Made by a program: the position numbers and the translations under genes. A DNA stretch of 64,000 nt from Odontesthes bonariensis (lineage: Eukaryota > Chordata > Actinopteri > Atheriniformes > Atherinopsidae). Each line of letters opens with the position of its first letter. Positions within the stretch are counted from its first letter, which is position 1. The notes under the pieces were generated by a model. That model did no database searches. It saw only the letters and a list, made by a program, of their open reading frames with translations, and was not told where the DNA came from. Below are positions 1 to 10,681 of this stretch, piece by piece. The stretch is taken from contig NC_134508.1 in the NCBI RefSeq assembly GCF_027942865.1, positions 38,437,466 to 38,501,465 of the forward strand, written 5' to 3'.

Positions 1-611
1 ACACTAAACAAATACCAAATAGATACCGAAGGGACATCGTTAGAAGTTACTAGTTGCATATATTGTCCATTTTACTGAGTCCTCTGGGATTTATATGTTC
101 AACTAATCAACACTGCAGACCACTAGGGGGCAATGTGGTTCCATCAGGCAGGTTGGGCATTTTCCACCAAAATCAGTTCTTTGTCAATATTTAAGCCAGA
201 ATCGTACAAATTGTCTCTATATGCGTCTTGTGATCAAGCGGGAAACCTGAAAGAAATTGTACACGGTTATCAAACACATTTAATATAGTTTTAAGATTTA
301 ACTAAAAGTGAGTCTTCTCAGTTCATGTGTGTAGCCATCTGGTCGGATTCCTGGTGAAAAGGGGTGTTAAAGTGTCAACTTTCGAGTTATGGTCTAGATA
401 AGATAGTAAGTCTCCCACTTTTCAAGAGTGAGTTCGACTCCCCAAAAGCTCTTAAGGGTGTTGTAAATTAGGCAGTTTCTGTCTCTTTTTCCTTTGTGGA
501 AAGAAAATGAAGATCTGGTTTATATCCACATACGTAAACATCCCCCACAGGAATGTTGGTTTTGTCAAAGTTTGAAAAACTCTTAATCCACACGGCACTG
601 TGACTGCTACA
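1..611 (-). mobile_element. LTR fragment, older relative of the 52-61 kb LTR element
   Basis: These bases match the last ~670 bp of the LTRs at 53905-54577 and 60782-61454, from the ACACTAAACAAATACC stretch to the terminal GCTACA. There are several small deletions and substitutions, so this copy is much older than the two near-identical LTRs further right. The window edge cuts it, so it could be a solo LTR or the edge of a full element. The sequence after base 611 does not match the internal sequence next to the younger LTR, which means base 611 is the outer border. Orientation is inferred from the 52-61 kb element. Confidence 0.8.
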
Positions 612-795
612 TGCGCTAACAGTAATGTGGCACCAGAAGAACATCAAACCATCTGTTAGTAATTGAGTAATGTATATCTGTTATTATTATTGTCATTGTT
701 TTATTATTATTTATTCCTATATGGACTTACGCATGTTGTTCTCTTGTCTTGTGTTCTTCTTTGATATGTCATGACTTGTGATCATTTTTGTCTTA

Positions 796-838
<43 letters not shown>

Positions 839-1397
839 ATTTCCAGGGACTACAGATGAAAGATATGAAGTGATTATTTCTGGTGCCTTGACAAGTTAAT
901 TAATGTGTATTGATCTTTCTTATATAAACCTATAAACAGTAATTTCAATTTGAAATAATGTTTAAGTAGCCGCATATTAAGCAGACAGAAGATGCCATTT
1001 TGAGTGCAACTTTTAGTTTATTTATGTACAAAATGAATATGGTGCATTTACCAACACCCTGATACTATTGACAGAAACTAAAATGCACATAATAACTGAG
1101 TCACACAGTTACTCAGACACTGGGTCTGTTACACAGTTACTCTCACACACAGGTAGTCAGTTGTTCACACAGTCAGCAGTCCCTCAATTGTCAGCAAAAA
1201 ACAAACAAAAATCCCAAAACCAAAACAAAAAAGTAAACTGCCAACAATTTGACATGACATACAAAGACTGACAAGGTTTTAACTAAGCAAAACATACTAC
1301 ACAGGTAAGTAGGACACAGTGCAGAGCATGGCCATAACCAGAGACAAACAATACCCATCTTAGCTTCAACAAAGCATAGATCTTCTACCTTCTAGGG
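612..1397. other. Non-coding repeat-rich stretch
   Basis: No credible coding region. It holds a (TA)n run passing into (CA)n at about 797-838. A segment at about 841-945 resembles the 3' end of a fish LINE (GGGACTACAGATGAAA followed by AT-rich sequence). The remainder is AT-rich with short ACACAGTTACTC-like direct repeats around 1100-1170. The LINE assignment is from memory and weak. Confidence 0.4.
797..838. repeat. (TA)n(CA)n microsatellite
   Basis: Uninterrupted TA dinucleotides are followed by about five CA units. Confidence 0.9.
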
Positions 1398-1856
1398 CAG
1401 GGGTATTCAACTAAAATTTAAAGAGGTCCAGTTAGAGAAAATTTCTCGAAGCAAAGGTCCGGAAGATCATAATGTCTAACTATTTAGTGTGATATATATT
1501 TAAGTAGCCAAGTAGTTGTATCAACATCTGCATGTAATCAATACCTGACGGTTAAATTAAATGAATTTAGTACAATTCAAAAACTTTTTGACAATATTTA
1601 TTGTCACATAGCATAGAACTGAACATGTATGTATGACTGCAGATAAGTATAATGTTCTCGGTCATAGCAGGGGCTCCATCTGTGGTTATTTAAACCACTT
1701 GTTTTGGCTCTATTCCTCTCTTTGTTAACATCTCCTTTATGGCCAGGTAGATGTCTTCTCCTCTTGTACTGGTCTGAAGGGGAGTGACACCTAACAGGTC
1801 TTCACTGAACGCTTTCTGGACTGGTCATATTGGGCTCTGAGACCACTTATTTTCTG

Positions 1857-2057
1857 TTATCTCACTTCAGATTTGAGTGGGTATGTTTGTTCAAAACCTT
1901 TATGTTTCGTCTCATAATGGCGTTTCACATTGGCCCTTTTTATAAGTGCCACAGTCTCTGAACAAATGAGACACACTGTTTTAATGCTCCCAGTGGGAAG
2001 TATGAACAGAAACGAGTCTGTCCATTCCGGACTAAATGCTCTATTTTCGCTGTCCAC
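1857..2057 (-). pseudogene. BED-type zinc-finger fragment of hAT transposase
   Basis: The 66-residue reading frame contains a BED-like C2H2 finger: CLICSE about 30 residues in, then KRHYETKH, with an upstream aromatic WTDSF motif. This layout is that of the N-terminal DNA-binding domain of GTF2IRD2-like hAT transposases. It begins at an ATG (MDSENRAF) but runs into unrelated codons and a stop instead of the catalytic core, so it is a remnant of the surrounding element and not a host gene. The catalytic TTDGAPAM piece lies about 120 bp further along on the same strand. Confidence 0.7.
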
Positions 2058-2340
2058 TTTTCTTTTTTTGGAGAGCGCAATTTGTTACTTACTTCTCTAC
2101 CTTTCTCTGGGTCCGTCGTCCGTTCCTCTCCCTTTCTCCGTCTCACTCCTGTTTCTCACCTTTCTTCAAGTCAGTCGTCTGTATATCTCCCTTTGTTTTC
2201 TCTAAATGTATGCTATCTATCGTCTTTTCATGTGTGACTTGACTCGTAGATTCGCAATGTTTACCGCCTGTAATGCACAGACTTGATTGGCTGAGTAGTA
2301 TCACGTGGGATTGGTCTGTGCGTTTCCACAGCAGCTGAAC

Positions 2341-2492
2341 TGCAAAAGCTGCGCCGGTTACAATGGAAGCGCTCCGTCAGGTTTTATCACAGCAGCCAAA
2401 CTGCTACCGTAAAAACTGCAAAAGCTGCGCCGGTTACAATGGAAGCGCTCCGTCAGGTTTTATCACAGCAGCTGAACTGCTACCGTAAAGAC
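2341..2492. repeat. Two-copy tandem repeat, period 76 bp
   Basis: The block starting TGCAAAAGCTGCGCCGG at 2341 recurs at 2417 with only a few changes near the unit ends. It lies inside the hAT remnant and probably arose as a sub-terminal duplication. Confidence 0.85.
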
Positions 2493-4061
2493 TGTCAATC
2501 ATCTAGGGGGGGCACTTGGGGTAGCCAATCAGATTTCAAGGGGGTCAAATGCCCCCGTAGCCACCCCTGTAGCTCCGCCCCTGCCCCTGGTCTTTGGATA
2601 AAAGCTTCTGCCAAAAGCATGAAGATAAAAATGTAGCTCTGCTTTTGTCAATCTGCTCTTTTGGCATATTTTCTTTATCCAAAATATCCATGAAGAAAGG
2701 GGCTGATGATGTGCATGTATGAGACCTAAAAGCTACAGCTTTTACCACTAATCAAAATGTGTGAGAAACAAACCACGTACCCAGAGACTGACATGGTGGC
2801 ACTAAAAGAGGCCCTTATGAACCAATATTTAGAGACAGATGATTTAAAAAAAAAGGGAAATATTTGGGAGGAATTTCTGTAAAGCTGCACGCTTTGCACC
2901 ATAAGACACCGTGTGTGTGTGTGATATGTGTTAGAAATACAGGAAGCTGCTCTAACGTGGAGGATCTCCATTGGCTTGGAGTTAGAGCTCTGAGGTACTG
3001 TTACAAGAACCGTTTGCCTTCATGTAGGAACCTGCAAAAGAGAAAGAAGAGAAAAGAATATCAGATTAAATCTTTTTTTTTAATGTTTAACAGTAAACAA
3101 TTTTTCATTTATTTTTTTTAACAGAAGACTCAAAAGCTCAAATCTACACATAAAACATTAGTTAATGTTTTAGCTCCCAGCATTACTAACTTTAACCAAA
3201 TTTCCATCAACATCTCAGCTGTTCTTACAAGTGAAGAGAGACAATTTTGTACTCAGCAAGAGGAGGGGCCAGGAAATAAAACAAGAAACTACCTGAAAAT
3301 AAAGGATTTTCCTCACAATCTAGATGACGTCACAGAGGGGAAAAAATCTGAGGCCCAAAATATGACCAGCGTATGCTAACATGTCCTGGATGATGTGATG
3401 ATAAGCAGACAGCAACAAATACAGATGTGAAGGCATTCAGGATGTGCAGAGGATGCGCTCACATCCGACTGCTTAGGCCACATTCAGAGGCTGTTTGGGA
3501 CTCTTTTGGTCACATTTTCATTTAAGTCAGACCAAAAATTCCATCTGAGCCACAGAGAAGGAAGAAATACTCCTCTGATGTGACGCTGTGCAACAATGTT
3601 TTCTCAACATTTTGTTTTTATTTTAAATCTGTAAATCTGTGCATCTGAGGCAGAGAAAAGCCTGGTTATTAAAAGCCCTTTTACATACCCACCGCTGTTT
3701 CTCTTTGATAATTCACACATATAAGACAGAGGCCCCACATCAGTGTGTGCTGTCACACATCAAGCTGGCATCGAGTAATCATCTGAGTCTCCACAGTGTG
3801 ATTGGACATGGGCCCTATATGACAGCAATGAGCAATGATATGCATCAGTCCCGGCTTGAAAGCCACGTGTAAATAAGTTTAAATATTTTTGCCCATTTAC
3901 GTCGTACAACCCTCGGGTGCAGTATAACAAGGTGAACTGATGCAGTGCTGTTTTGGGATCTGCACATTTTTCTGTTCCTCAGCGCTGGTATATTAATGTG
4001 ACATACAGCTAAATTAAAAATGGACCAGCCAGTAATGTGCTGTGCAGTATAGGGACGATAC

Positions 4062-4662
4062 TGACAAGGACCAATGAATGGGAGGACTCAGATGCAGAGG
4101 GTAGCGTAATTCAGACAAGTTTTATTTAATAAATAAACAAGGGGGCTATGAAAATTACTCTCGAACAAAAAAGGAAGACAAAACTGACTATGAAAAGTTA
4201 TAAAAAAAAAAAAAATAAAAAAAAAAAAAATCACTCCAGATGGAGGAAGAAAGGGATCTGTAAGAAAAGCTAAACTGAAAATCTCTCCTTAAAACTGGAG
4301 GCTATTTTCTATGGCTGAGGCACTATGAACAAAAAACACTCCTTAAAAGACTGGAGGCTATAACAATGAACTTCAGGTATCGCGGTAGGTTTCTTTGACT
4401 GTGAGCTATGGAAAAGGCCTGGCATGAACGAAAGATCGAAACACACTGGCTACAAGACAAAGGGAGACGCAGACTATAAGACACATGAGGGTAATGGGAA
4501 ACAGGTGGACACAATCAGGAATCAGGGAAGACACTCCAACATGTGACACATGAGGATGGGCAAGTGACCTGAAACGAGAGGAGAGTTATTCTTCAAAATA
4601 AAACAGGAAATCGCAAGACAAAAAACAACCCCAAAATAAAACCACCTCACCGCGGTGTGACA
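4062..4662 (-). mobile_element. Solo LTR inserted in arm A
   Basis: Copies B and D lack this segment. It is flanked by a 5-bp direct repeat GATAC (4057-4061 and 4663-4667), and the empty site in B reads GTATC once. On the minus strand it starts TGTCACACC and ends TTGTCA, and it holds an AATAAA-type signal near its 3' end. These are LTR hallmarks, and no internal region remains. The same insertion at the same site is present in C (36858-37478), so it predates the block duplication. Confidence 0.85.
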
Positions 4663-4696
4663 GATACAAAACCAACAGATGTATTAAAGTCAGTAA

Positions 4697-4820
4697 TTAT
4701 CATCAATTAATGCTTCTTCCACTCCCTGCTGCAATAGTTTTATTTTATGTAAAGCACTTTGAATTGTTTGTACATGAAATGTGCTATATAAATAAATAAA
4801 TTTGATTTGATTTTGATTTA
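4697..4820 (+). mobile_element. LINE/SINE 3'-end-like insertion in arm A
   Basis: Present in A and C but absent from B and D. It contains the GTAAAGCACTTTGAATTG and CTATATAAATAAAT motifs followed by TTTGATTTGATTTTGATT, a 3' end common in fish non-LTR elements. Only the tail remains, so the exact family is not assigned. Confidence 0.5.
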
Positions 4821-6869
4821 ACTGTGAGCAGATGTGATGTTTCTTTTTAAAGAGACGGCTCCAGAATAAAACTGCAGAGTCTCAACGCCTCAGTTTGGGA
4901 GTCTTCAGTCAGCAGAGGTCACTGAGCAATCATTTCACCCTCATTTTACTCGCTCACACTGCATCTATTGAGCTGCTGAAAAGTTGGTGAAAAAGAAAAG
5001 GTGCAATAACTGCATCAGGAAAATCTGAGACATGTTCATGTCTGAATGATGACACAGTTTAGGTCAGTGAGTGTATTCTGTGTTTTACAGAAGCATCAGG
5101 AGACCTGCTGATGTTCTGTTTGTTGCTCAACAGACACATAACTGCCACATAGGCTGTGTGTTCATCTGCATATCGAGTGAGTATCTCAGCCATCATTCGG
5201 ATTATAAAGCCACACATGTACACACATGTGGTCGGATCAGCCAGGACGGATCACCAAATGTAAACAGGGTCTGAAACTCTGCTGTCATCTGTACATGGAG
5301 CCGAAGATTAAAACACCCTGATGCAACATGATGTCCCTCAACCTCTGCTCTGCACACAGCTCTGTGCCGAGAGGAACACTGTGATACAGAGAAAGTTTGG
5401 AACAACCGTGATAAGACCTTAAGATTACCTGAAAATGAGCTTTCATGTGACTGCAGCATTTACACACATCATGTAAAGACTAACTGATCTCAGAGTTCAA
5501 ATGTGCATGTTAGAACAATATATTTAGTTCAAATATAAGAGCATTGTGGGTTTTATAAAACCATTTTAGGTGAAAATCTAAATAAGGGTTGGTGTCGGGT
5601 ATCAGCCATAAAACGGGACACTTTACAGATACAGGAAATGATGTTTCAGTGGCTTGTGTAATGCAACAGAGGTTTAAATGTGAAAGGACAAAAACAACTG
5701 TCAAGAATGTGAAAGCATGTCTGCACATTACAATTATCTTGATACATTTATTATCAGAATTTACCTTTCTTCTTGCGTCGTCTGATGTATAATAATAAGA
5801 AAGCAACCAGAGCTAAAAGAGCAACATTTAGAACTCCAGAAAATCCCAGACCTATCCACACATCAGAACAAGGATGGAACTGAAACTGCTTGTCTGAAAA
5901 ACACGACAGAAACATTAAATGAGTGAAAAGACAATGTAGAACAATCAAGACAAAAATAAAATGTGTTCAAGGCTGAAGATTATAAAACCAAAGATATGTA
6001 TGAAAAATATTAAAACACACAAACATCAAATATCACACGTAGAAATGTCACCTGGCACAACGATCTCATCAACAACATGGCCGCTGTCCTCTTGTTTGGC
6101 TACACAGCGGAAGAGGTTGGTCTTTGTCTTTTTCACAGAGATCTGGAGGGAAACGTCATAGAGGCCTCCTCTGCGTGAGACCTGTGGCTCCTCAGCAGGA
6201 AGAATGTTTCCATCGCTGTCCTGCCACTCTACGGCAGGTTCTGAAGAAGCACCTGCGACGTCACACTTTAGCCGCACCCCGTCCTCTGTGGTTTTAAGTA
6301 TCCCAACAGAAACCTTTGGAGGTGGATCTGTGAAAACATCACAATGCTTCAAGCAACTGTCGATATGAGACACAACATAATGAAGAGAGAAGGGGCAAAG
6401 TTACACCTTTTCTACTCTTTCCACTTGACTTTTAACAGTTTAACCTCCTTTGAGGAATTTTGGGATCAGTGAAATAACAAACTATATGTGACAGAAACAG
6501 TGCTGAAATGTTCAGTGCAGTTTCATTCATCAAACAAAAAAAAATCAATCAACAATAACTTAGATCATTAGAGACTGATCTGCAGAGCAGAGAGCAAGAA
6601 CAGTCTGCACCTGACATGTGGTCATGTTAAGAGAAAGTGTTCAAGGAAATAAGGGTTTAAATAGTTAAAGTTATACAAATGACCAAAATAAATAGCAAGA
6701 ACTGTGCAGAGCCTCCTGTTTCAATCAGATACATTACTGTAGTAACATTTACCCGACATCTGGTCAGTGAGGTCACCATTCCTAAATACTGCTGGATATG
6801 TACATAAGTAACAAAGCAACATACTTTATTTATGTTGATTACATAAGTTAAATGTTGCTTTGCTGTCAC

Positions 6870-6945
6870 ACTTTGTCATAATGCTCTGATCTGAAAGGTT
6901 TAGGCTGAATCTTTGAATGCACCCATTTAAATCATTTTTCTTTGC

Positions 6946-7036
<91 letters not shown>

Positions 7037-7984
7037 ATAAAAAATAAAAAATATGTTCAGTATCATATTCAGTTATCTTGTGTATAAAAGTATTGGTATA
7101 GTATAAAGTATAGTACAGCAGGACGTGGAAACACTCAATATGTCTTGGCCTCACTAAGAGTAGCTATCCAAGCAGCTAAACAGGGATTCAGAAACTCCAC
7201 AGAAGCAGATTCTTTCTTGTGATTTTTACTGAATCATCATTTTGTGAAACTGAAATACAAACACATACAAAACATGCATCAAAAATAGTACATGAATTAC
7301 TATTTAGCTAAGTTACATCATGTGTTTGCTATGTCATTCAGAAAATACTTAGTTTTTAATTGCATTTTTAACCTATAAACATATGAATTATCAGCATGAA
7401 ATAAACTAGAAGTATGATCAATTATGGAAAACAAAGTACTTACAGACGTTGCTTGAACAAGCATAGAAACATAAAAGGTGGCAAATGAGGAGTGGCAGAC
7501 AATGCAGCTGTCTCCACTGCAGGAAAGATCAAAATGATTCCGTCACTAAGCTTCTGCAACTGAGTCGTCAAAATAAAAGTATCTCAAAATCGTTTTTATA
7601 ATAAGAGTCATAATGACAAAGTAGGTATATTGGTCTTACCACAAGTGTAAACAATGAAAGTTGCATGAAAGGAAAATATTAAAATGTAAACATGACACAA
7701 TACCTTCAGTTGTGCATTTGTTGTGTGAGTAACTCGTGTGTCTGAGTGGTTGTAGAAGCAACAAACAGATACCTTCAGTTGTCTTGTGTATAAAAGTATT
7801 GACACAACCACAGTTAGCCTCCTTAGCTGCCTTTTCTCTTGGTGTAATCACGACGTTTGTACAAAAATCCGTTCATACATCGAATGTCAATGAAAACATT
7901 TGAAGTAGTTTCTCTCCCAACATTATTTTAACGCTGCAAATAAGCCAGACAACGTGAGAAAAGCACGCCACGGGCACTTTAAGG
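6870..7984. other. Unassigned sequence replacing the 5' half of the gene in arm A
   Basis: No gene is seen here. The similarity to B intron 2 stops at about 6870. A pure (TA)n run occupies 6949-7030. A near-perfect 28-bp direct repeat (core CTTGTGTATAAAAGTATTG) occurs at 7068-7095 and 7774-7801 and brackets about 680 bp of unique AT-rich sequence, which could be an old insertion with a long target duplication. Arm C has the same arrangement. Confidence 0.5.
6949..7030. repeat. (TA)n microsatellite, arm A
   Basis: About 41 TA units without interruption. The orthologous run in arm C (39685-39711) is only about 27 bp long. Confidence 0.95.
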
Positions 7985-8838
7985 ACAGATCAGGACAAAC
8001 CAGTGGAGACTTTTGAATAATAATGTCGCTGATCTCTACATTCTGCGTATTCTCTTATTGCTCTTCCCATTGTCCTGTGAAAAACAGATTTTTCCCACAG
8101 ATGATTCGGTTTGATCAGTGACAGTGAGTTGAATAGACAGAGTATAGTTAGTGTTTTTAAACAACATTAAGGTGCCCGAGAGCATAGCATCAACTACTGT
8201 GGAGAATTCCTGGAGACTAACTGGGAAATTATATATTGAGCAGAATTCATTATAACTGAGTAATGGTCCTTCCTTATTAGCCAGCTGAGCCACTAGTAGG
8301 ATACCATTTTGAACCCAAGTCTCGAGGAAGAGTGACCTGTTTTTAGATAAAATATCTCTGTTGTTCCAGATAAGGTATTTGTGAGGAGAGAAGTTATGTT
8401 TATAAATGAGCGTCCACGCTAAGAGCACCTGCTTATGGAAAGATGAGAGTTTTACAGGAAGTTTTTCAACATTGTAATTACAGTTTAAAATGAAGTTAAA
8501 GCGCAAGAAAACCTGATAAGGTATAAGGTTCCAGATAGAAGTTGGATTCTTAAGAAAGTGTTTAGCCCAATTAATTTTGAATGTGTTATTTAGGGTAGAG
8601 AAATCTAAAAAGTTAAGTCCACCTGATTCATAATTATTCATAATAACAGTTTTTCTAATATAGTGTGTACGATTTTTCCATACAAAATTAAGAAGCATAC
8701 GGTCAATATCTTTACTAATTTTGTTGTCTAAATGTAAGGGGAGAGCAGCCTATGTCAGTCGGGATAATCCTTCAGCATTAGTAATTATTACTCTACCTTT
8801 TAGTCCCTCTGCAGCCACTGGTTTAGTTTTTTTTTTGT

Positions 8839-8845
<7 letters not shown>
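7985..8845 (-). mobile_element. L1-like LINE ORF2 C-terminal fragment, arm A
   Basis: The minus strand has an open 220-codon frame (8698-8036). It contains FVWKNRTHYIRK, ESGGLNFLDF and YKHNFSPHKYLIWNNRDIL, all of which I recognise from the C-terminal region of fish L1-type ORF2 proteins. No reverse transcriptase or endonuclease motifs are present, so it is a 5'-truncated insertion. The same fragment sits in arm C (40717-41379) with only a few residue changes. A G-rich homopolymer follows at about 8855-8881. It lies where the IgV and signal exons would be expected in a complete copy. Confidence 0.75.

Positions 8846-8854
<9 letters not shown>

Positions 8855-8881
<27 letters not shown>
8855..8881. 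repeat. Poly-G tract
   Basis: A long run of G follows a GT-rich stretch. The equivalent place in arm C has only about nine G (41519-41527), so its length is unstable or hard to sequence. Confidence 0.9.
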
Positions 8882-8883
<2 letters not shown>

Positions 8884-9144
8884 CTATATAATTGGTGTGA
8901 AATTAGAGGAGCATCTTAAGTTTTGGTCTGGGGGACCTGACAGGGGAGGTCTGCAGTTTTATTTTGAAATGTGTGCCGTGCATTTCCGGGCCTGACGGTC
9001 CTGACAGCCAGAAAACGCCAGGAAAAATAATTTAATATACGTTTTGGTTTGTTTGTTTATTTGATTTGATTCTGTTTATTTGCTTTAGTTATTTATTTTC
9101 TTACTTTAGTTATTATTTATCTACACTTCATTATGAGAAAGTGG

Positions 9145-9232
9145 CCAGTTCCTTTACACACTCCTGTACAGTAGATGGCGGTATACACACTAAATGCTGT
9201 AACCCGCCAATAAACAGAAGAAGAAGAAGAAA
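9145..9232 (+). mobile_element. LINE 3' tail with (GAA)n, arm A
   Basis: The sequence runs AGATGGCGGTATACACAC, then CCCGCCAATAAACAGAAG and an AGAAGAAGAAGAA tail. This resembles the 3' end at 16000-16081 (AGGTGGCGGTAATGC, CCAACCGCCAATATAAAA, GA repeats) and is typical of fish LINE tails. Only the extreme 3' end is left. The copy in arm C is at about 41817-41886, directly upstream of the D promoter region. Confidence 0.6.
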
Positions 9233-9328
9233 ACGCCAGGACTTCTCCAGTCAGGGGCTACTCGGACTTCTTGGAGGGGCGGCGTTTGGAGAGCTAGCTG
9301 GTCGACGGACGTGACGTAGTGGGGATTT

Positions 9329-10599
9329 GAATACGTGAGTTCGCAATTACTAGTGCGCCTGCGCGAAATTGACCTAGCAACGCAAAACGGTAGATAAACA
9401 AATGCGTGGATACCCGATCCTGCCTTCCCAAAGCGGTAGGACACTGAGCTGCACACCAGTAAACGAGGTAAATAAACGTCATAATTTGTGGATTTCGTAG
9501 TATTAGCAACGAGGCTGCTAGGCTTGCTAAATCGGTAAGCATTAGGCTACTGAAGAAAGCTAGTCTTTTTAGCTACGTTATATTATCATCTTTCTTCTCG
9601 GCTATAACCTTTGTTTACGGCCACTGGCCCTAACCTGACAAGCTAGCTGTGAAATCACCTGAAGTTTTCACCGGAAGTACTGGCGCACACACAAAAGCTC
9701 TCTCCAGACATATCTTTCTTTCATTCCGCCCAGATGAAATTTAATGCCATTCTTCGAAAATCGGCGAAATTTAAGACATTTTATCTGCCGGTGAACCCAA
9801 GTGTCCATTGTCCTGATAAAGATCTAGCCTATACCAGCTGTTGTGAGGCTTCACTTTGACAGCATTCTCAGTGGTTTAAGGTAAAATAAATTGAGGCAAT
9901 TGTCACAAAAACAAATAGCATCCGTTTTGGTTAGTAGGGTTAGATGGTAATGGACTTCGTTAATCCACTTGCTTTCAAAATAGGAATAGGCTTTCCCCTC
10001 TTTGTAATCGCTGAGGAGACGGTCGTGTAGTTTTGTGGCCTTCAGATCTTTCCTGGAGCTCGGTTCACACACGCAGGGGGCCTCACAGAGCAGCCACTTG
10101 GCAATGTCGGTAAGGCCGACCGGAGGCCATAGTTCCACGGCGTCCTTTTCATTAATCCAACCTTCGGTCAAGTCAGACAATGGATCGGGCAGTTTCTTGC
10201 CTTTCACTTTCAAAAGTTCGGCGTATTGGATTGATCGTGCCCTGTCCTCTGCTACCTCGTCGGGCTTTACTGGCGTACGGTTCTGCACGGCGCAGTATGC
10301 TAACGCTTGCAGGTCGGCTTTCCTGCCTTTTGTTTTCAGTCCTCTGAATCTTAAAAAAGTTTTCAATTCTGGCACACGCCAGAACTGGATTTCATCCAAG
10401 GAAGGACCATCACAGTTGTCATCCATTACGGTACGAAATCTTCACTTAACTTATATTTTCACGCAACAAAACAGAGTGAGCAAAGGAATAGCATGCGCGT
10501 TTAAATGTATCCCGGGGCAACGCTGTTTTGTTTATCTCTCAAAATGGCGAATATTACCCATAATGCATTTTGCGCCGGTAATTGCGAACTCACGTATTC
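9329..10599 (-). mobile_element. TIR-framed element carrying a SAP-domain exon
   Basis: Identical 22-bp inverted repeats lie at 9329-9350 and 10578-10599, each with the core TACGTGAGTTCGCAATTAC. They enclose a minus-strand coding segment (10426-9851). Outside the repeats the sequences differ, as expected for the ends of a DNA transposon. A CGTAGT hexamer occurs near both ends (9313-9318, 10599-10604) but does not sit symmetrically, so the target duplication is unresolved. At 1.27 kb this would be an internally deleted copy. The superfamily is not identified. Confidence 0.55.
9851..10426 (-). pseudogene. SAP-domain protein N-terminal exon (SAP/SWIM/YqaJ-type fish repeat family)
   Basis: The 191-codon frame starts at an ATG (MDDNCDGPSLDEIQFW). 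Residues ~8-45 form a SAP DNA-binding motif (VPELKTFLRFRGLKTKGRK, ADLQALAY). A conserved block follows, including DPLSDLTEGWINEKDAVELWPP and LHDRLLSDYKEGKAYSYF. From memory this matches the start of a multicopy fish protein family that continues into SWIM zinc-finger and YqaJ-exonuclease-like regions. Those later parts are absent: after the NEVHYH residues the frame drifts and ends. It sits between 22-bp inverted repeats (see the enclosing element), which suggests the family moves as, or inside, a DNA transposon. Probably non-functional here. Confidence 0.6.
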
Positions 10600-10681
10600 G
10601 TAGTTCGGAGGAGTTGGAGGTTTGGAGTGACGTGGCGGTTGGCATAAACTGATTTGTGACTGGATTGTATGGCGTCTCAGG

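Larger units (their letters stand above)
1398..2589 (-). mobile_element. hAT transposon remnant (GTF2IRD2/ZBED-like transposase)
   Basis: The segment begins CAGGGG and ends CCCCTG, the short inverted ends typical of hAT elements. Two pieces of a hAT transposase lie between them on the minus strand. One is an N-terminal BED-type zinc finger at 2057-1857. The other, at about 1745-1660, reads KEMLTKRGIEPKQVV, stop, ITTDGAPAM, which matches the catalytic-aspartate block of hAT transposases. The in-frame stop at 1690-1692 and the loss of most of the DDE core make it defective. No clear 8-bp target duplication is visible, so one or both ends may be secondary. Confidence 0.75.
2982..6327 (-). pseudogene. 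5'-truncated B7/butyrophilin-like Ig gene, copy A (IgC-TM-tail exons only)
   Basis: Three minus-strand exons with good splice borders are visible. IgC is 6327-6052 (276 nt, 92 codons, both Cys and the Trp of the fold present). Transmembrane is 5893-5765 (129 nt; a hydrophobic stretch followed by RRRKKK). Tail is 3031-2982. All junctions are phase 1, as in the complete copy B, and the IgC protein is identical to that of B. The tail ends early at a TAA after SEL, where B reads CCA and continues for about ten more residues. No signal-peptide or IgV exon occurs upstream; from about 6870 on there are repeats and an L1 fragment. Without a start or signal peptide it is most likely a truncated relic, possibly acting as a donor in gene conversion. 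A fused transcript starting elsewhere cannot be excluded. Confidence 0.8.
2590..9276 (-). repeat. Arm A: inverted partial copy of the Ig gene block
   Basis: On the minus strand this arm carries sequence that is nearly identical to arm B (plus strand, about 21195-24930) from the downstream flank back into intron 2. Arm C (35325-41937) is its tandem-duplicate counterpart. The match to B ends at about base 6870. Beyond that, A and C share TE sequence that B and D lack: a TA repeat, an L1-like fragment and a LINE tail. Arm A is interrupted by a solo LTR (4062-4662) and a LINE-tail-like insertion (about 4697-4820), both shared with C. Confidence 0.85.

Noticed and set aside
6826-7154. Minus-strand frames with long Tyr-Ile runs
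   Set aside because: Pure translation of the (TA)n repeat.
10035-10652. Plus-strand 205-codon frame
   Set aside because: Antisense shadow of the SAP-domain exon (10426-9851).
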